DNA of 64,000 nucleotides from Silene conica (taxonomy: Eukaryota > Streptophyta > Magnoliopsida > Caryophyllales > Caryophyllaceae): the NCBI GenBank assembly GCA_029255685.2, contig CM055317.2, positions 20,840,501-20,904,500 on the forward strand, written 5' to 3'. How positions within the stretch are numbered: position 1 is the first letter of the stretch; every line of letters starts with the position of its first letter. This document shows positions 11,801 through 23,999 of this stretch, in pieces. The notes beneath the pieces were generated by a model, which was not told where the DNA came from, did not search any database, and saw only the letters and a program-made list of their open reading frames with translations. Position numbers and translations under genes: made by a program.

Positions 11801-14800
11801 ATCGGGCTGGGCCGGGTCGGGCTATCGGGCCTGGGCCATTTGATCAGCTCTACTCTACATTTAATTCATGCAACTAAAATTATTTTAGTCCCTTCGTTCC
11901 AGTAATATGTTTACATTCCTTTATTTCTCTCTCACAAAATAAAAGGGAGTATTTAATATAAAAAAAAATTATCCAAAAAAACCTTGAGTCTCTGGTTCAA
12001 GGCATAGCCACATTTAAAATTATAGTGATCGGTCTTAAGACCTCAATACAATAAGATAATTAACATTTTTATGACTCAATTATCAAAATGGTCGTGTGGA
12101 TGTTGGTTCTAGTTTCTAATTCCAAGAAAATAACAAGATTTCAAACCCTACATACATTAAGTTGGCTCACTTGAATTTACATATTTAGCTTGATGTTTGT
12201 TCTAGTTTTTAATTCCAAGAAAATAACAAGATTTCAAACCCTACATACATTAAGTTGGCTCACTTGAATTTAGATATTTAGCTTGCTCGGAGCTAGAGCA
12301 CACTTACTTCCATGTTGAGGCCATGATTCTCGAGCTTGAGCCGCGTAAGAGCTTGTTGAGCTCAAGCTGAGCAGCCCAAAACTCGCTTGCTATTACCCAG
12401 CGAATGTGCTAGTCATTTAGGGATCAGTGTTAGTTTGTTAGTTTGGGGACACTGAAATTCAAGTTAGATTTCAAGTCAATCTACCTAGACTTGGCAAGAT
12501 AAACTCAAGATAAACTCGAACCCGAAAACCTATTGAAAATATCAAAACCGATGGAACAACCGATATGAGTAACCCCCAAAAGTACGCGAAAAGTGACTCA
12601 ATCTTAATCGAACCGAAACTTAACCGAATTCATCAATAATAATGGAATGATAGCTAAGCCTGAATATATCCGAACCAATAAGAACTATAAAACTGAACTG
12701 ATTGACCTGACTTATTTCGAATAAATAAACTTATATTTTAGGCGTTTTTTCATTATTTCAATGTGTAATCTATTAAATATTTTGAATTATTACGTCCATG
12801 TCAAAAGTAAAAGGTACCTTTAAGCTAAAAATTTTAGCTCAACTCAAGAAAAGTATGAACGAAACTCAATTGAATTAATACCGACCTAAACCTAACCGTA
12901 CCAGTCTCGAAAAAACATAAACCGACTAAAGTGTCGAACCCAAAATGAACCCCAAAATCTAGAAAATAAGGTGCATCCGACTTAACTCGATCAAAAACGG
13001 AACACAATGAGTCTAAAATTTACCTAACATTCTCGCTAATAACATACTACCTCCATCTCGGTCAGGAGTCTCAGGACTCAAGTGTTTACTCATTCCATTT
13101 AGGATGTCTCAATCATGTCTCAATCAATTGTTTACACTTTTATTTTTATTTTAGTAATGTCTTTATTGGCCTCAACACTCAATGTGGTTTGGTCAATTGT
13201 CATCAATAATTGGTCAATACCTCTTTCTTGTTCATTGTTTGTCCCAAAACTTAAGCTAAAAGAAGTCATGTAAAACAACCATCATGTGTTTACATTTTCT
13301 ATAGAAATCATGTGGTGTTCCAAATTCCCTTTTATTAGAAAGTAAGACTTATTGAGTTCTTGTAGGATTTGTTTGGTTACTCTTTTAATTCATGAGAAAT
13401 CTAAGAACCCAGGAATTACATTTTTTAAGTTGTTTGGTTACTCTTAAGTGGAAAAATGGAGAAACCGGAACTCCCAATAAGTTCTAATTCCCGTATGATG
13501 TGGGAAGTACAAGTTCCCACGTTTCATTCATTATATTATAATGTTATATTATAATGTTCACATGATATGGGAATCCAATTCATGGAAAGTCTTGAATTGC
13601 CTTAGGGTATGATTAGTTGTAAGACTCTCCAAAGTCTTAAGTGACTGTCATATCAGTTTGCCACTAACTTTTATTATTTCTTTATTATTCAGACTCAGCT
13701 CAGACCTACCTCAGACTTTATACATTATTCGTAGACTCATTTCAGACTTCACATTTTTTAAATTACTTTCTTTTTTACAAAAAATATGACACAACCCACT
13801 CATTGGATAATTTTAATGGAAAGTGGGTCAAGACACACCCAAAGTCTTAAGTTGAGTTTTGGATTTCCAAGACTCAATTTTAAGACTTTGTCAATTATTG
13901 ATAGTTTTGGGTGAGTCTTATCTTAAAAGTTTCTACAGTCTCTTATGAAGATTACTAATAATCTTAGCATTAAGCTCACTTGAAATACAAGTTCTTAGAG
14001 GAAATCAATTCATGAATGAATCAAACAAGCCCATAATATGTTCCAAAAGCAAATGTAAACAACCTAATGGAACATAAAGAGGCCACGAACTATATATGGG
14101 CCTATGGGGATGTAAATGTAATATCTAGGTCGATAAAACACATGCTTATGAAGTTATGATAGTAAACACTCGTGTACCTTTTTTTATTCTTTGTAAGGTA
14201 TTTCAATTAAACGTAAACAAATTAGTACTCCGTAGTAGGGATGCAGTCTCACCTTGACCCTGTGGATATCCATCCACCCGAAACTAAATGGGTGGGATAT
14301 AGATGATGATTTTTTTTACAATTTAGGGTGGGATATGGATATGGGTGAATTTAGGGTGGGGTATGGATCATGGTCTACCACCCGCTTATCACCCGGTGGA
14401 TATCCTAAATTAATAAGTATAATTATTTTTTTCTAAAAAGTATATTAGTAAATATTTTGATTAGAAAAATGTTTTCAATTTGTAAAGTTCATTTAAAATA
14501 AACTTAGAAACTACTCGTTAATGTTTTATTGCACTTTTTTATGGGCGTGTAAAGCTTGTGCGGATTAGTTTCGCAGTTGTAAGTTCTAAAATTGTGAATA
14601 TGGTTAACAAGATTAAAATTTATGTTCAATTTTCTTAAAAAACTATGTAATCCAGAATTGTTTGGTAATATACGTTTTAAATTTTATCGTCTTAGGTGTA
14701 TATTTTTGATATATCGCCTTGAAATTTATGAGGTGGAAATATCCAACGGGTGCCCACTCCACCCGCTTCACCCCCGGTGGGTATGGATATGGATGGATGA

Positions 14801-15163
14801 AAAAAATATTAAACGGATAAGGGTGGGATATGAATGACCACAAATTAAATGGATATGGATATGAATATGACTCCACCCCATCCATATCCCACCATTGCCA
14901 TCCCTACTCCGTAGTAACATATTTCAATGATTAAGGTGATCGACATTCGACAACAAACAGAAATCATGAATAGTTACCTCTCCAAGTCCAGTAGAAGCTC
15001 CAGTAATAATGACAACTTTACCCTCCATATTCTCATAGTAAAACAGACCGTAAAGCCATTCGCATGCATTGATGAAGGTTAAAGTTGGCCATGCAAAAGC
15101 TAGCATCACCAAGCTAGCCGGAGGTACCATAAAATTCAGAAATGTATTTATCAAATCCATCAC
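8861..15163 (-). CDS. HSD: 11-beta-hydroxysteroid dehydrogenase-like protein (HSD/steroleosin-type SDR)
   Basis: Six exons, highest coordinate first: 15163-14978, 10866-10674, 9983-9898, 9757-9626, 9489-9325, 9133-8861. All junctions are GT-AG and join in one frame to 344 residues, normal for the family. An N-terminal hydrophobic segment with a Pro-Pro knot (residues about 8-40) suggests membrane or lipid-droplet anchoring. The nucleotide-binding TGASTGLG is at 54-61; catalytic Ser185 (VNAS) and the YSAAK motif (Tyr198, Lys202) are present. A family-typical GACRGDPYVKYPSWYD lies in the last exon. The usual NNAG is replaced by NATS (132-135). The family reduces or oxidises hydroxysteroids with NAD(P)(H); the substrate here is unknown. 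Met2 could also be the start. Intron 1 is about 4.1 kb and carries transposons. Neighbouring genes are not functionally linked. Confidence 0.92.
11222..11229. repeat. TSD of the GGGCC-rich hAT MITE, left copy (CTCTACAT)
   Basis: CTCTACAT recurs exactly at 11853-11860 on the other side of the element. Confidence 0.8.
11230..11852. mobile_element. hAT-type MITE with GGGCCGGGC-rich ends, 623 bp
   Basis: Ends are TAGACCTGATCATGGGCC and, inverted, TAGAGCTGATCAAATGGCCC. An exact 8-bp duplication (CTCTACAT, 11222-11229 and 11853-11860) flanks them. The first and last 170 bp are dense in GGGCC/GGCCC words and can fold back on each other; the centre is AT-rich. The TAG start and 8-bp TSD are of hAT type. 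It lies inside HSD intron 1 and has no coding capacity. Confidence 0.8.
12099..12284. repeat. 93-bp direct tandem duplication in HSD intron 1
   Basis: Two adjacent copies (12099-12191 and 12192-12284) differ at only a few positions. Each starts near GATGTTTGTTCTAG and ends in TATTTAGCTT. Simple local duplication. Confidence 0.85.
14228..14914. mobile_element. hAT-type MITE (TAGGGATG ends), element 14236-14906 with TSD CTCCGTAG
   Basis: The ends are TAGGGATGCAGT on the left and, inverted, TAGGGATGGCAAT on the right. The 8-bp CTCCGTAG is duplicated at 14228-14235 and 14907-14914. GGTGGGATATGGAT-like words fill both halves in opposite orientation. The element is 671 bp, non-coding, and sits near the 5' end of HSD intron 1. 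A second, rearranged member lies at 22680-23175. Confidence 0.85.
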
Positions 15164-15780
15164 AACACCATATATTATATAATATCACGATATATCGTCT
15201 AAGCACCTTTTTTTATGAGATTAAATAAATGATTTTTATTTTGTTGAGAAATTAAACAAAATAACAAGAAAAGAGAAGTAGGTAGAGAAGATGAAGAGAT
15301 GAGATGATGAGCACCGAATTGAAGAAAGAAGACAAGTACTGATCATCGAGGTTATGAACACTATGTCTTCATGCAATGCTAGTAATTGCCACACGTCTTT
15401 ATTTCAGCTTTCGTATCATGACTGGTGAGTTGGTGACCTTGCCTATTTTCGGATTCTATTCAATCTATCTAATTTCCAAAACATGAATGTTATGGTCATT
15501 GTAAACGGGGTAACCATGTCGAATTTTAATCGGTTATTTTAAATTGTTAATTTTAGATTATTGGTTTGGTAGGTCTGGTTATTTTGGATTTGGATCATTT
15601 CAGATTATTTATTATTGAATTATTTATGGATAATAATTAGTTTGCAACAACAGATAGGCTGGTCAATTCGAGTTTCGGTTTAAGATCGAGTCTAAGTTCA
15701 GATATCAGGTCGGGTTATTCGAGTCCGGTCAATTTTATTCGATTTAGCTTTTATTAAGAATGATATCGTGTCAATGGTGG
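15164..15780. other. Upstream region of HSD; no gene
   Basis: AT-rich. On the minus strand a TTATATAATATATGG box lies about 15-25 bp before the HSD start codon, which may be a leader AT tract or a TATA-like box. 15530-15740 holds degenerate GGTTAT/GGTCGG-like repeats of no clear class. Confidence 0.3.
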
Positions 15781-16450
15781 AGCGATAAGGCTAGTAGAAG
15801 CCTTTACCCCGGTTCTAAATTGAAAATTTTAAAATTTTACAATTAACCAATATAACATATGCAAGAAAACATACCTTATTCAATTGAGAATAATAGAGTA
15901 GATCTGATATGAACCTTTTGATTATCAAATTTTAAATAATGGATGCATATAATAAGATTATAAATTTAATACTTTGTATTGAAAAATACATTTTGTTCAG
16001 ACGGTTAAAACTCGCATAAAAATAGTAATACTCTATATTGGAATAAGATGTTGATGCGTCTAATTAGATGAATGACAACGTTAATGAATATAAAATTAAT
16101 CTAGTAAGATGAATTGTCATCTAGTTATTTGAGTAGTCATACATGTAGTTGTATATGAATGACGGCATACCTAATAATATGTTGTATCACTTAAATAAGA
16201 TGGATGAATGACGTAAAGATGTATCAAAAGGTTATAAATCGTATACATGCTTATAATTGATTAGTAAACATACCTTTGTTCGACTATTAGGTTAGAGACT
16301 CGTGCTGATAACGTGTTGGGAAACAAAAACAAGAGAGAATTATAGAAAAAAAGTAAGAAAGACAGAACTGTATTCTCATTCCATTATGAGGGGTATAACA
16401 CTCTAGGATATTGACATCCATATAATATTATACAAAAATATTTCATAACA
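15781..16450 (-). mobile_element. Ale/Retrofit-type Ty1-copia fragment with one short LTR
   Basis: On the minus strand a 137-bp LTR (16450 to 16314) begins TGTTATGAAATATT and ends TTTGTTTCCCAACA. It is followed by CGTTATCAGCACGAG (16313 downward), the primer site used by Ale/Retrofit elements, whose LTRs are typically this short. The rest of the element is truncated: no gag or pol motif is readable in 15781-16295 and no second LTR was found. The lower boundary is approximate. Confidence 0.5.
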
Positions 16451-16519
16451 ATACACCTGACACGATGAATTTTTTTTTTTCTTTTTTTTTTTCTTTTTTC
16501 TTGGCAACAGTAAAATAAA

Positions 16520-19500
16520 CGAAAAAATCTACAACAAAGCTAGCTGAGCCACATTATGGGCTCGCTTATTAAGAGTTCGAGGAATAAAACTAATACTTAA
16601 GCAATGGAAGCAATCAACCATGGACCAGATGTCAGAGAGAACTCCCTTATTATGATGAGTAATACTATCACTTCATGCGATCTGTCGGACGACCTATAAG
16701 CAATCTGAAGAAATACCAAGATGCAGAATACGGTGCTCAATTGCCCAATGTAAAACCTCCAAAATCCCTCGAGCTTCTGCCTGAGCAGCCGATTCTGCAT
16801 AAAAGACACAAGATACCTCTTCACTCACATCACCATCAGGGCCAAGAAGAACCCATCCTGCAGAAAAAAGTGCGCCATATCTCCAAGCCGCATCGACCTT
16901 AACTCTGGAAACACCATCATGATGTTGCAAACCAATCATGAAGAATGGAATTGAATTCCTCATATCACAATCTTCTGCATCAGAACTCATCGTTGTGTAA
17001 TCATCATTAAGATTTCTCCCCAGAGACCCGGCCCTTTTGTTTCTCGTGAGTGGATCACTCGCATAACCACTCCAACTGAGGCTTGAACATTGCTAAAAAA
17101 CACATGGATAAAAAACTTCACGATTAAAGACCGCGTTATTCCTAGTTATCCAAATTTGCCACAAAATAGCCAAAAAAGTCACTAGACTCTCTTGACCATT
17201 CTCAAGCTTCCATAAATAATCGATCCATCCAATGATCCACAGACACACCTCCAAGCCTTCCGTCCCGAAACCATGCATTAATCCCTAGAATTGATCCTTT
17301 CCACACCCGCATAACCACCGGACAGTCCCTGAATAAATGGTCAACAGACTCGATCATCTCCCCACTCGTAGCACAAAGACTACACGAAAAACAAGTATCC
17401 ACTCCCCTTTTTAGCAACTCGGTTCCAACTGGCAAAGACCCTGTAACAATTTTCCACACCAAAATCTACCAATTTTGAGGCCCTGGAAGCCTCCATAGAC
17501 GAGATTTAAAAAAAGAAAATGGAACTGCACCAAGCCTCAAAACATCCATGTCTGATTTATTCTTATCAAAATAATCTTGAAAAGCCAATGCGTACCCACT
17601 TTTCACAGAATAAATCCACGATGCAGAGCCAATCCAAAACATCTCATCCTGAGCCTGTGAAGTACAGAGAGGGATAGCCAACACCTTTTTAGCAGTTTCC
17701 GTGGTAAAAAGTTCCCTAACCTTAGCTTCATCCCATCTCCTACCATCCAACATAAGATGTCTCACTTTTAAATTCGTCAAACTGACATAATCCAGCTCCA
17801 AAATCTCTGGTCGTGGCTCAGGAATCTCACCATCCACCCACTTAATAGTCCAAACGTCCAAATTTGAGTCAATACCTGGTTTCCAACCCACACCTTCTCG
17901 AATAAGATCCAGACCATGAATAATACTACGTGCTCCCCATGACCAATGCCTACCCCTACGAACCACCATTCCCTGACCTAAATCTGGATTACAAAGTAAC
18001 AGATTACGAAAGACCTTACTAAGAAAAAAATTCTGATCATTCAAGATTCTCCATGCATTTTTTGCAAGCAAAGCCTTATTCATACACTCCACATTCCTGA
18101 TCCCCAAACCTCCTCTTGACTTTGGCAATGCCAGAAAATTCCTACTGCAAAAGTGAAGACCTCTTTGTGATTTATGTCCAACCCACCAAAAATGAACCAA
18201 CAAAGCATTAATCTTTGTTGCCACACTTATCGGAATCCTAAAGGCCGATAGAAAGTAAATAGAGAGATTTGATAAGACAGACAAAATCAACGTCAACCTT
18301 CCTGCCGCAGATAGGAAAATCCCATTCCAAGAAGAAATACGTTTAAGCACACTATCCACCAGACCACTGTAAATCTCTTTTCTGGTCCCAATAAATTCAG
18401 TAGAAATTCCCAAATACTTTCCAATACCTCAATTCCGAGTGACATTCAAAGTTCGGAGACAATATCGAGCTCCAGCTAATGTCATCGAAGGACTAAAAAG
18501 AATCCCGGCCTTATCGGCATTTAGAACCTAACCAGAAGTTATAACTTCTTTGATTTCCGCACAGCAATTCCCCTTATTCTTAAGAAAGAAAATAGAATCG
18601 TCAGCAAAAAACAAATGAGACATAACAGGGGCATTTCGGACCAATCTGATTCCCTGAATCTTTTGCAGTTCTTCTTTTCTTCTCACATTTGTCGAGAGCA
18701 CTTCCATACATAGAATAAATAAATAAGGTGAAAGCGGGTCACCTTGCCTTAGGCCACACTTAGGAAGAAACTGCTCACACGGCCCGCCATTAAACAACAA
18801 CTCATAGGAGACAGAAGAAACAATATTCATAATAAGTCTAATCAAGCTCGATGGGAAACCAAACTTTTCTAGCACCAATTCCAGAAAATCCCACCTAACT
18901 CGATCAAAAGCCTTACTCATATCAGCTTTAAAAGCAAATAATCCATTTTTTCCAAATCTGTGAGAATTGATCTTATGAATTGCTTCATTTGCCAAAAGAA
19001 TATTATCACTTATCTGTCTACCCGAGATAAAAGCATTCTGAAAATCCCCAACCAAATACTTCATGATCCGAACCATCCTATTAGCAACACATTTAGAAAT
19101 AATCCGCATAATTACATTACTGAGACTAATAGGACGGAAGTCCCCGACCATCTCCGGGTGATCACACTTAGGGACCAGAGTAATAAAAGTACGATTCATT
19201 TCCTTTAACACTCTTCCAGAATTGAGAGTAGCAAGCACCGCACAAGTAACATCATCTTTGACAAAGAACCAGCACTTATGATAAAAGATGCCAGGAATTC
19301 CATCTGGACCCGGAGCCTTAAGAGCTCCCATCTGAAAAACAGCCTTGCGGACTTCTTGAGCAGTAAAGGAGAAGCAAGCTAGTCACTGTCATCGTCCCTA
19401 ATTCTACCTTCCACATCACATACGACATTTTTCATAACTTCAACCCGATCATTATCGGCGCCCTCCCCAACCGGATTAAAGAGATTCTAAAAAGATTCAC

Positions 19501-20689
19501 GAAAGATTAATTTGACTTTCTCAACATCATAAACCCATTCACCATTCCCATCTTTAATCCCGAATATAAAATTCCGATTCGCTCTTCCCTTTACCCAATT
19601 GAAGAAAAACTTTGTACACGTATCACCATCCACCACCCACTGCAACTTAGCTCTTTGTCTCCAAAAAATGGCTGCCGCCCCTGCAAATGCCACTAACTGA
19701 TCATGAATTTGAACAAACTCGTCTTCATTGCCCGAAGATACGGCCTTTTCCAAGGCCTCCTCAAGTCTTTCATCAAAATCCTCCCATGGTTTGTTCCAAC
19801 CACTCCGTTTATCCAATGACCATTTCTTAATGATTCCCCGTGCCCTTGATAGTTTCCTTTGCAGTCTAAAACTGACATTTCCGACAACACGAACCCTCCA
19901 ATTAACCCTTACCATCTCCACACACTCCTGCTGATCCAAAGCCCACACATCAATTCTATATGGTCTTCTTTCATTATTTTTTAACAAATGGAAATCGATT
20001 TCAATCGGAGCATGATCAGATAATTGAATAGGGAAATGCCGAACTCCCGTCTCTGGAAAGAAACTTAACCAGTCTCGTGACCCCAAGGCCTTGTCCAAAC
20101 GTTCATACACCCGCTTATGTCCTTTTCGATTATTGCACCAGGTAAAACGAGGACCCTTGAAATCAATATCCACCAATTCATGTTCAATTTTCGAAAGATT
20201 GAAATCGAAAGCCCCATTGATTGAGCTTCTATTTTGACTAAGCTTATCAATGTCATATTCTGCCTGATTATAATCCCCAATAATAAGAAAAGGAGAGTCT
20301 AGTTTATCCATCCATTCTCCTAACGAAATTAAAACAGCCATTCTGTCACATGCCTTTGGAGCACCATAAAACAGAACCAAGCAGAAAATCCGATCATTGA
20401 ATTTATCACATCGCAAAATAACAAAATGAGTACAAGCCATGATCACGCTCATACTTGATCCAGATTTCCAGCCTACCCAAAGGCCACCCGAAGCCCCACA
20501 CGCATCAAACCCCGACGACATACTAAAGCCTAGAGACCTAAAGATACCATTCACCTTATCTATGGAACATTTTGTCTCGACTAAAAACAGAAAATCATAA
20601 TACTTATTACTAATAAACGCTCTAATCTTCGGAATTATAGGGGCGAGCGTGTTGTTAAGACCCCTACAATTCCACATCATACCTATCAT
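16520..20689 (-). pseudogene. LINE ORF2: endonuclease, reverse transcriptase, RNase H (broken)
   Basis: Starts at ATG 20689 (MIGMMWNCRGLNN). The endonuclease region shows LVETKC, IGDYNQ and SDHAPI. Reverse transcriptase follows at about 19331-18530 with KAPGPDGIPG, GLRQGDPLSPYLF and the catalytic FADD box. The zf-RVT part is near 17470-17300 (CFSCSLC...DHLFRDC). The RNase H at about 16930-16540 has VDAAW, AEARG and SSDCL acidic residues and a C-terminal RAHNVAQLAL. Lesions in the frame: TAG at 19487-19489, 18528-18530 and 17466-17468, a TGA at about 18429-18431, and frameshifts near 19360 and 17230. The protein is inactive as it stands. ORF2 ATG overlaps the ORF1 stop as ATGA (20686-20689). 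Confidence 0.9.
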
Positions 20690-22670
20690 TCTTCACGTGG
20701 AGGTTGGGATGAACCAACCTCTGCAACTCCCATACCATTACCAACCGAATCCGAATCACTGGAGATATTCATCATGATATCCGGAATTTGAACATGAAAA
20801 CCATACTTTGACGTGCCCTCTTGTGCATCCGAGTCTTCGAAAAAACCAGAGCCACGCTTCCCACCATCCAAGCATCTACGTTTCCCCATCTTAGCTACAT
20901 AGGCTTGAGCACTAACACACGAATCAAGAACACCAGCCGGGACCATGAACTCCTCAGCCTCACTTGCGCATTTTCTTTTAGCAGAGAAACTCATATTCTG
21001 AATCATGAAGTTTGTGTTCTTCTTGTAGAATAACTTCTTCAGCCCTCTTAAACCTTCGGAAAAACATTCAACCGCTCCACCATTCCACTCCTTAGCCTCT
21101 TCATCATCTTTTACTGAATTTACCATCACAATGTTACCTTCATTATCAATACTCAAGACTTGCATGCGCTTGGAATCCATGCCCAAGCCTTTACATGAAC
21201 CCTCCCAACGTCCTTAACCAAAGCATCAAATTTAACAGCCGAGGTCTCAAGCTCACCTTCCTTGTTCATCAAACACATAGGAGTCTCTCGCAAGAGATCC
21301 TTACCTTTTTGTATCAATTCTTCAGCATTTTCACTAAAAGCACCCACCAACCGGCCATCATTCATATCTCCCCCTTGAGCACTCTCCTCCAAAATCAAAG
21401 GACCATCAGAAAAATCCCCTTCAGCCACATGTTGTTGTTGGACCCAGCATTCACATTCCGGTCCACACTCGACCTCTGAATCACTTCTTGTAACTGATTC
21501 AGTTCCAGTCCCATAATTGATAGGGGAGGGAGTTGAATCCTTTCCAGTGTCTGAGTCATCAGAAATGAGAATAATATTGTTCCTTTCAGAGCCTTCCTCA
21601 CGTGCAGGAACTTTGTCAGAGCGCAGGAACTCCTCTTCTTCTAAACGCTGCTGCTCCCCTCCCGAATAGAAATAAAAAACTGGGAGACCACCCTCCGGAG
21701 GAGCGAAGACCTGGTTATAGCCTCGGTTTTCATTAGAAATGGTAGTATAAAATACCCCCACCAGCAACTCTTCCAGCAATATTACCTTGTATTTGAAGGT
21801 CTCTATCATAGACCTCCATACCATCAAACTCCCTCATATAAAAAATAAAAGGGTCCAAACCCAGCCCCTAGTCAACCTCCATAGGCTGAGGACGATTATG
21901 ATTCCCAGGAGCCCCCATGTCCTCATTAGCGGAGTGAAATTCATCACTATCATCATCTTCACCCATCCATCCCCCCAAACCTTGTTTTGCTCCTGATTGT
22001 GTACCCCGAGCATGTTTCGAACTCTCCCCAACTTGCATACAGCCTTGACCTCCAGCCAATCCTTCCTCATTAATATTATTCAGATCAGTAGAGACTCCCC
22101 CAAACCCATTTTGGAAAATAACTGGGCCAGCAAATGGTTGAGAGGTCACAGTAAATCTCATACCTGGGTGAACCCTCCCAGCTGGAGTAGTTCCCAGCGC
22201 AAAATTTACTAAATGCTCCTCTTCGTCTTCCACCAGCCTACGATTTCTCCTTCGCTTAGCATCCCCAATCTTCACCTTCGATAAGGTAAATTTGGTTGTC
22301 GAGGGAGTCGCCCTCAAATCAAGATTGAACATAGTATGGCTGGTATCCGTCTGGAAAATAACGAACCCCCGTTCAGCTGTCTTTGCCAACATAGTCTTCA
22401 CATTCGCCACCACTGAAACGATACTGTTTTTACATTGGGTTGCCCTATGGCCAATTTTCCCACATCTAACACAATACTTAAAAACCTCCTCATAACGAAA
22501 TTGAATCCAAAGCAAATTCCCATCATTTAGAGCCAAGAAGAAACCTGGAACCAAGGGCTCATTCAACTTAACACAAGCTCGGATTCGTAGATAATCGTTA
22601 TTTGGAACAAAATCAAACTCCTCGACCTTAAATGCGTACATTACGAAACAAATCCGGGTTATATATTTTT
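20686..22670 (-). pseudogene. LINE ORF1 (gag-like, DUF4283 and CCHC zinc knuckle), 5'-truncated and frameshifted
   Basis: The N-terminal part shows a DUF4283-like segment (VKLNEPLVPGFFLAL) followed by the RNA-binding knuckle CVRCGKIGHRATQC (C-X2-C-X4-H-X4-C) at about 22465-22424. A TAG at 21868-21870 ends this frame. The continuation is read in a second frame (21827-21153) and then in the first again (21186-20686), rich in acidic and Ser residues. The apparent N-terminal 40 residues upstream of 22670 come from the adjoining MITE, not from the LINE. The product would normally coat LINE RNA. Confidence 0.82.
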
Positions 22671-22680
22671 TTTTAGAAAA

Positions 22681-23175
22681 TGGAACATAATTCTTTATCA
22701 TGTTTACCATATTTGCAATTTTACTACTTACGACCGTTGAACTATTGTGCACAATTTTTACACACCCATAAACAAAAAGTAAATGGAACATAATTCTTTA
22801 TAATGTTCACCATATTTGCAATTTTACTACTTACGACTGTTGAACTATTGTACACAATCTTTACACACCCATAAACAAAAAGGGCAACAAAACATTAGCG
22901 AGTATTTTCTAACTTTATTTTTAAAATATTGTACAAATTAAAAACATATTTTTAATCGAAATATTTATTAATTTTTTAAAAAAAATTAATTATACACATT
23001 AATTTAGGATATCCACCGGGTGATGAAGCGGGTGAAACCATGATCCAACCCTACCCTAAATTTACTCATATTATATCACACCCAAAATTTAAAGAAAAAA
23101 ACATCATCCGTATTACACCCATTTAATTTCGAATGGATGAATATTCATAGGATCGGGGTGAGACTGTCATCCCTA
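22681..23175 (-). mobile_element. Rearranged hAT-type MITE (TAGGGATG family) truncated by the LINE junction
   Basis: Read on the minus strand it starts TAGGGATGACAGTCTCACC at 23175 and matches the MITE at 14236 along most of its left two-thirds, including CACCCGGTGGATATCC. It stops at the LINE junction near 22675, so the other terminus is missing. The inner part contains a 103-bp direct tandem duplication (22681-22783 and 22784-22886) that the 14236 copy lacks. Confidence 0.75.
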
Positions 23176-23940
23176 CACTCATCCACCTGCAGTGCATAGC
23201 TACATGTGATCAGAAAACTCTTAGAATTAGAAGTAGAATTACATTATAGGGAGGATCCTATCCCTTTTCGATAAAATGAAAAAGAGGAACCCACATTTTA
23301 TTCAAAATATTTAATTACTCTCTCTCCTCGTCTTAACATTTAATTTTTCTCTCATTTATTTCATCATTTAAGCATATTTCAAAAATTATTTTCGTATATT
23401 TTATGTTTATATGGTTATGTTATGTTTGTTCTTATATGTGATTATATTATAAGTTACAATGACAATGATTTTAATAATGTAAAAGAAGCTCAAATATTTA
23501 GATTCAGAATTTTATCTGCAAAAAGTTTTAATAATCATCAAAACAGAAACATAAATTAAAAAAAAAATATGATTTCAATTATTTATCATAATAAATAGAA
23601 TAAAAGGTTAATAAATAATAATACCAAATTCATGAAATTCATGAAATTCACTACAAACTCATAAATTCAAATTACCAAATCTATATACATTAACGGAAAG
23701 ATGAACACATTCTTTTGTAAAAATAAAAAGAAAGAATAATAATTAACTTTACGTGAATTCGTATAGAAAAATACTGTTTGAAGATTTTAAAAAAAAAAAA
23801 AAAAAAAAAAAACAGCAATTATCTGAGCGAATTGCGAATTTGTTCGCTTGAATCAATTCGGAATTCGGAGGGGTGAGTGAATTTGGTATCCCTATCAATA
23901 ACTATATCATGGTTTTTTTGTAGTTATTATCTCACATTTT
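23176..23940. other. AT-rich intergenic sequence, no gene
   Basis: Contains a run of A at about 23791-23812 and a short duplicated TTCATGAAA. No coding or structured repeat is seen. It may be internal sequence of the Helitron ending at 23999. Confidence 0.4.
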
Positions 23941-23967
23941 TCGTCTTTTAAGTGTTTTTTATTACGA

Positions 23968-23999
23968 CCCGTGCATTTTTTGCACGGGAATAAAACTAG
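23968..23999 (+). mobile_element. 3' terminus of a Helitron-type element
   Basis: An 8-bp-stem hairpin, CCCGTGCA...TGCACGGG (23968-23988), is followed seven bases later by CTAG and then T. This matches the Helitron 3' end rule (hairpin, short spacer, CTRR, host T). The 5' TC terminus was not identified, so the element's length is unknown and no Rep/helicase gene is present. Confidence 0.6.

Larger units (their letters stand above)
16469..22670 (-). mobile_element. L1-type LINE retrotransposon, minus strand, about 6.2 kb
   Basis: Reading from high to low coordinates: an ORF1 with a CCHC knuckle, an ORF2 with AP endonuclease, reverse transcriptase, zf-RVT region and an RNase H domain, then a poly(A) tail (poly-T at 16469-16500 on the plus strand, interrupted by C). 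This order is that of plant L1-type LINEs with a terminal RNase H. The 5' end is truncated inside the DUF4283 part of ORF1 at about 22670, where the sequence passes abruptly into a hAT MITE. No clear target-site duplication was found. Confidence 0.9.

Noticed and set aside
11885..11960. Stowaway-like end (CCCTTCGTTCCAGTAATATG)
   Set aside because: No matching inverted end or second TA found nearby; could be a solo remnant.
13362..14045. Possible Harbinger-like MITE with GTTTGGTTACTC / GTTTGATTCATTC ends
   Set aside because: Inverted similarity is weak and no 3-bp TSD could be shown, so it was not listed as a feature.
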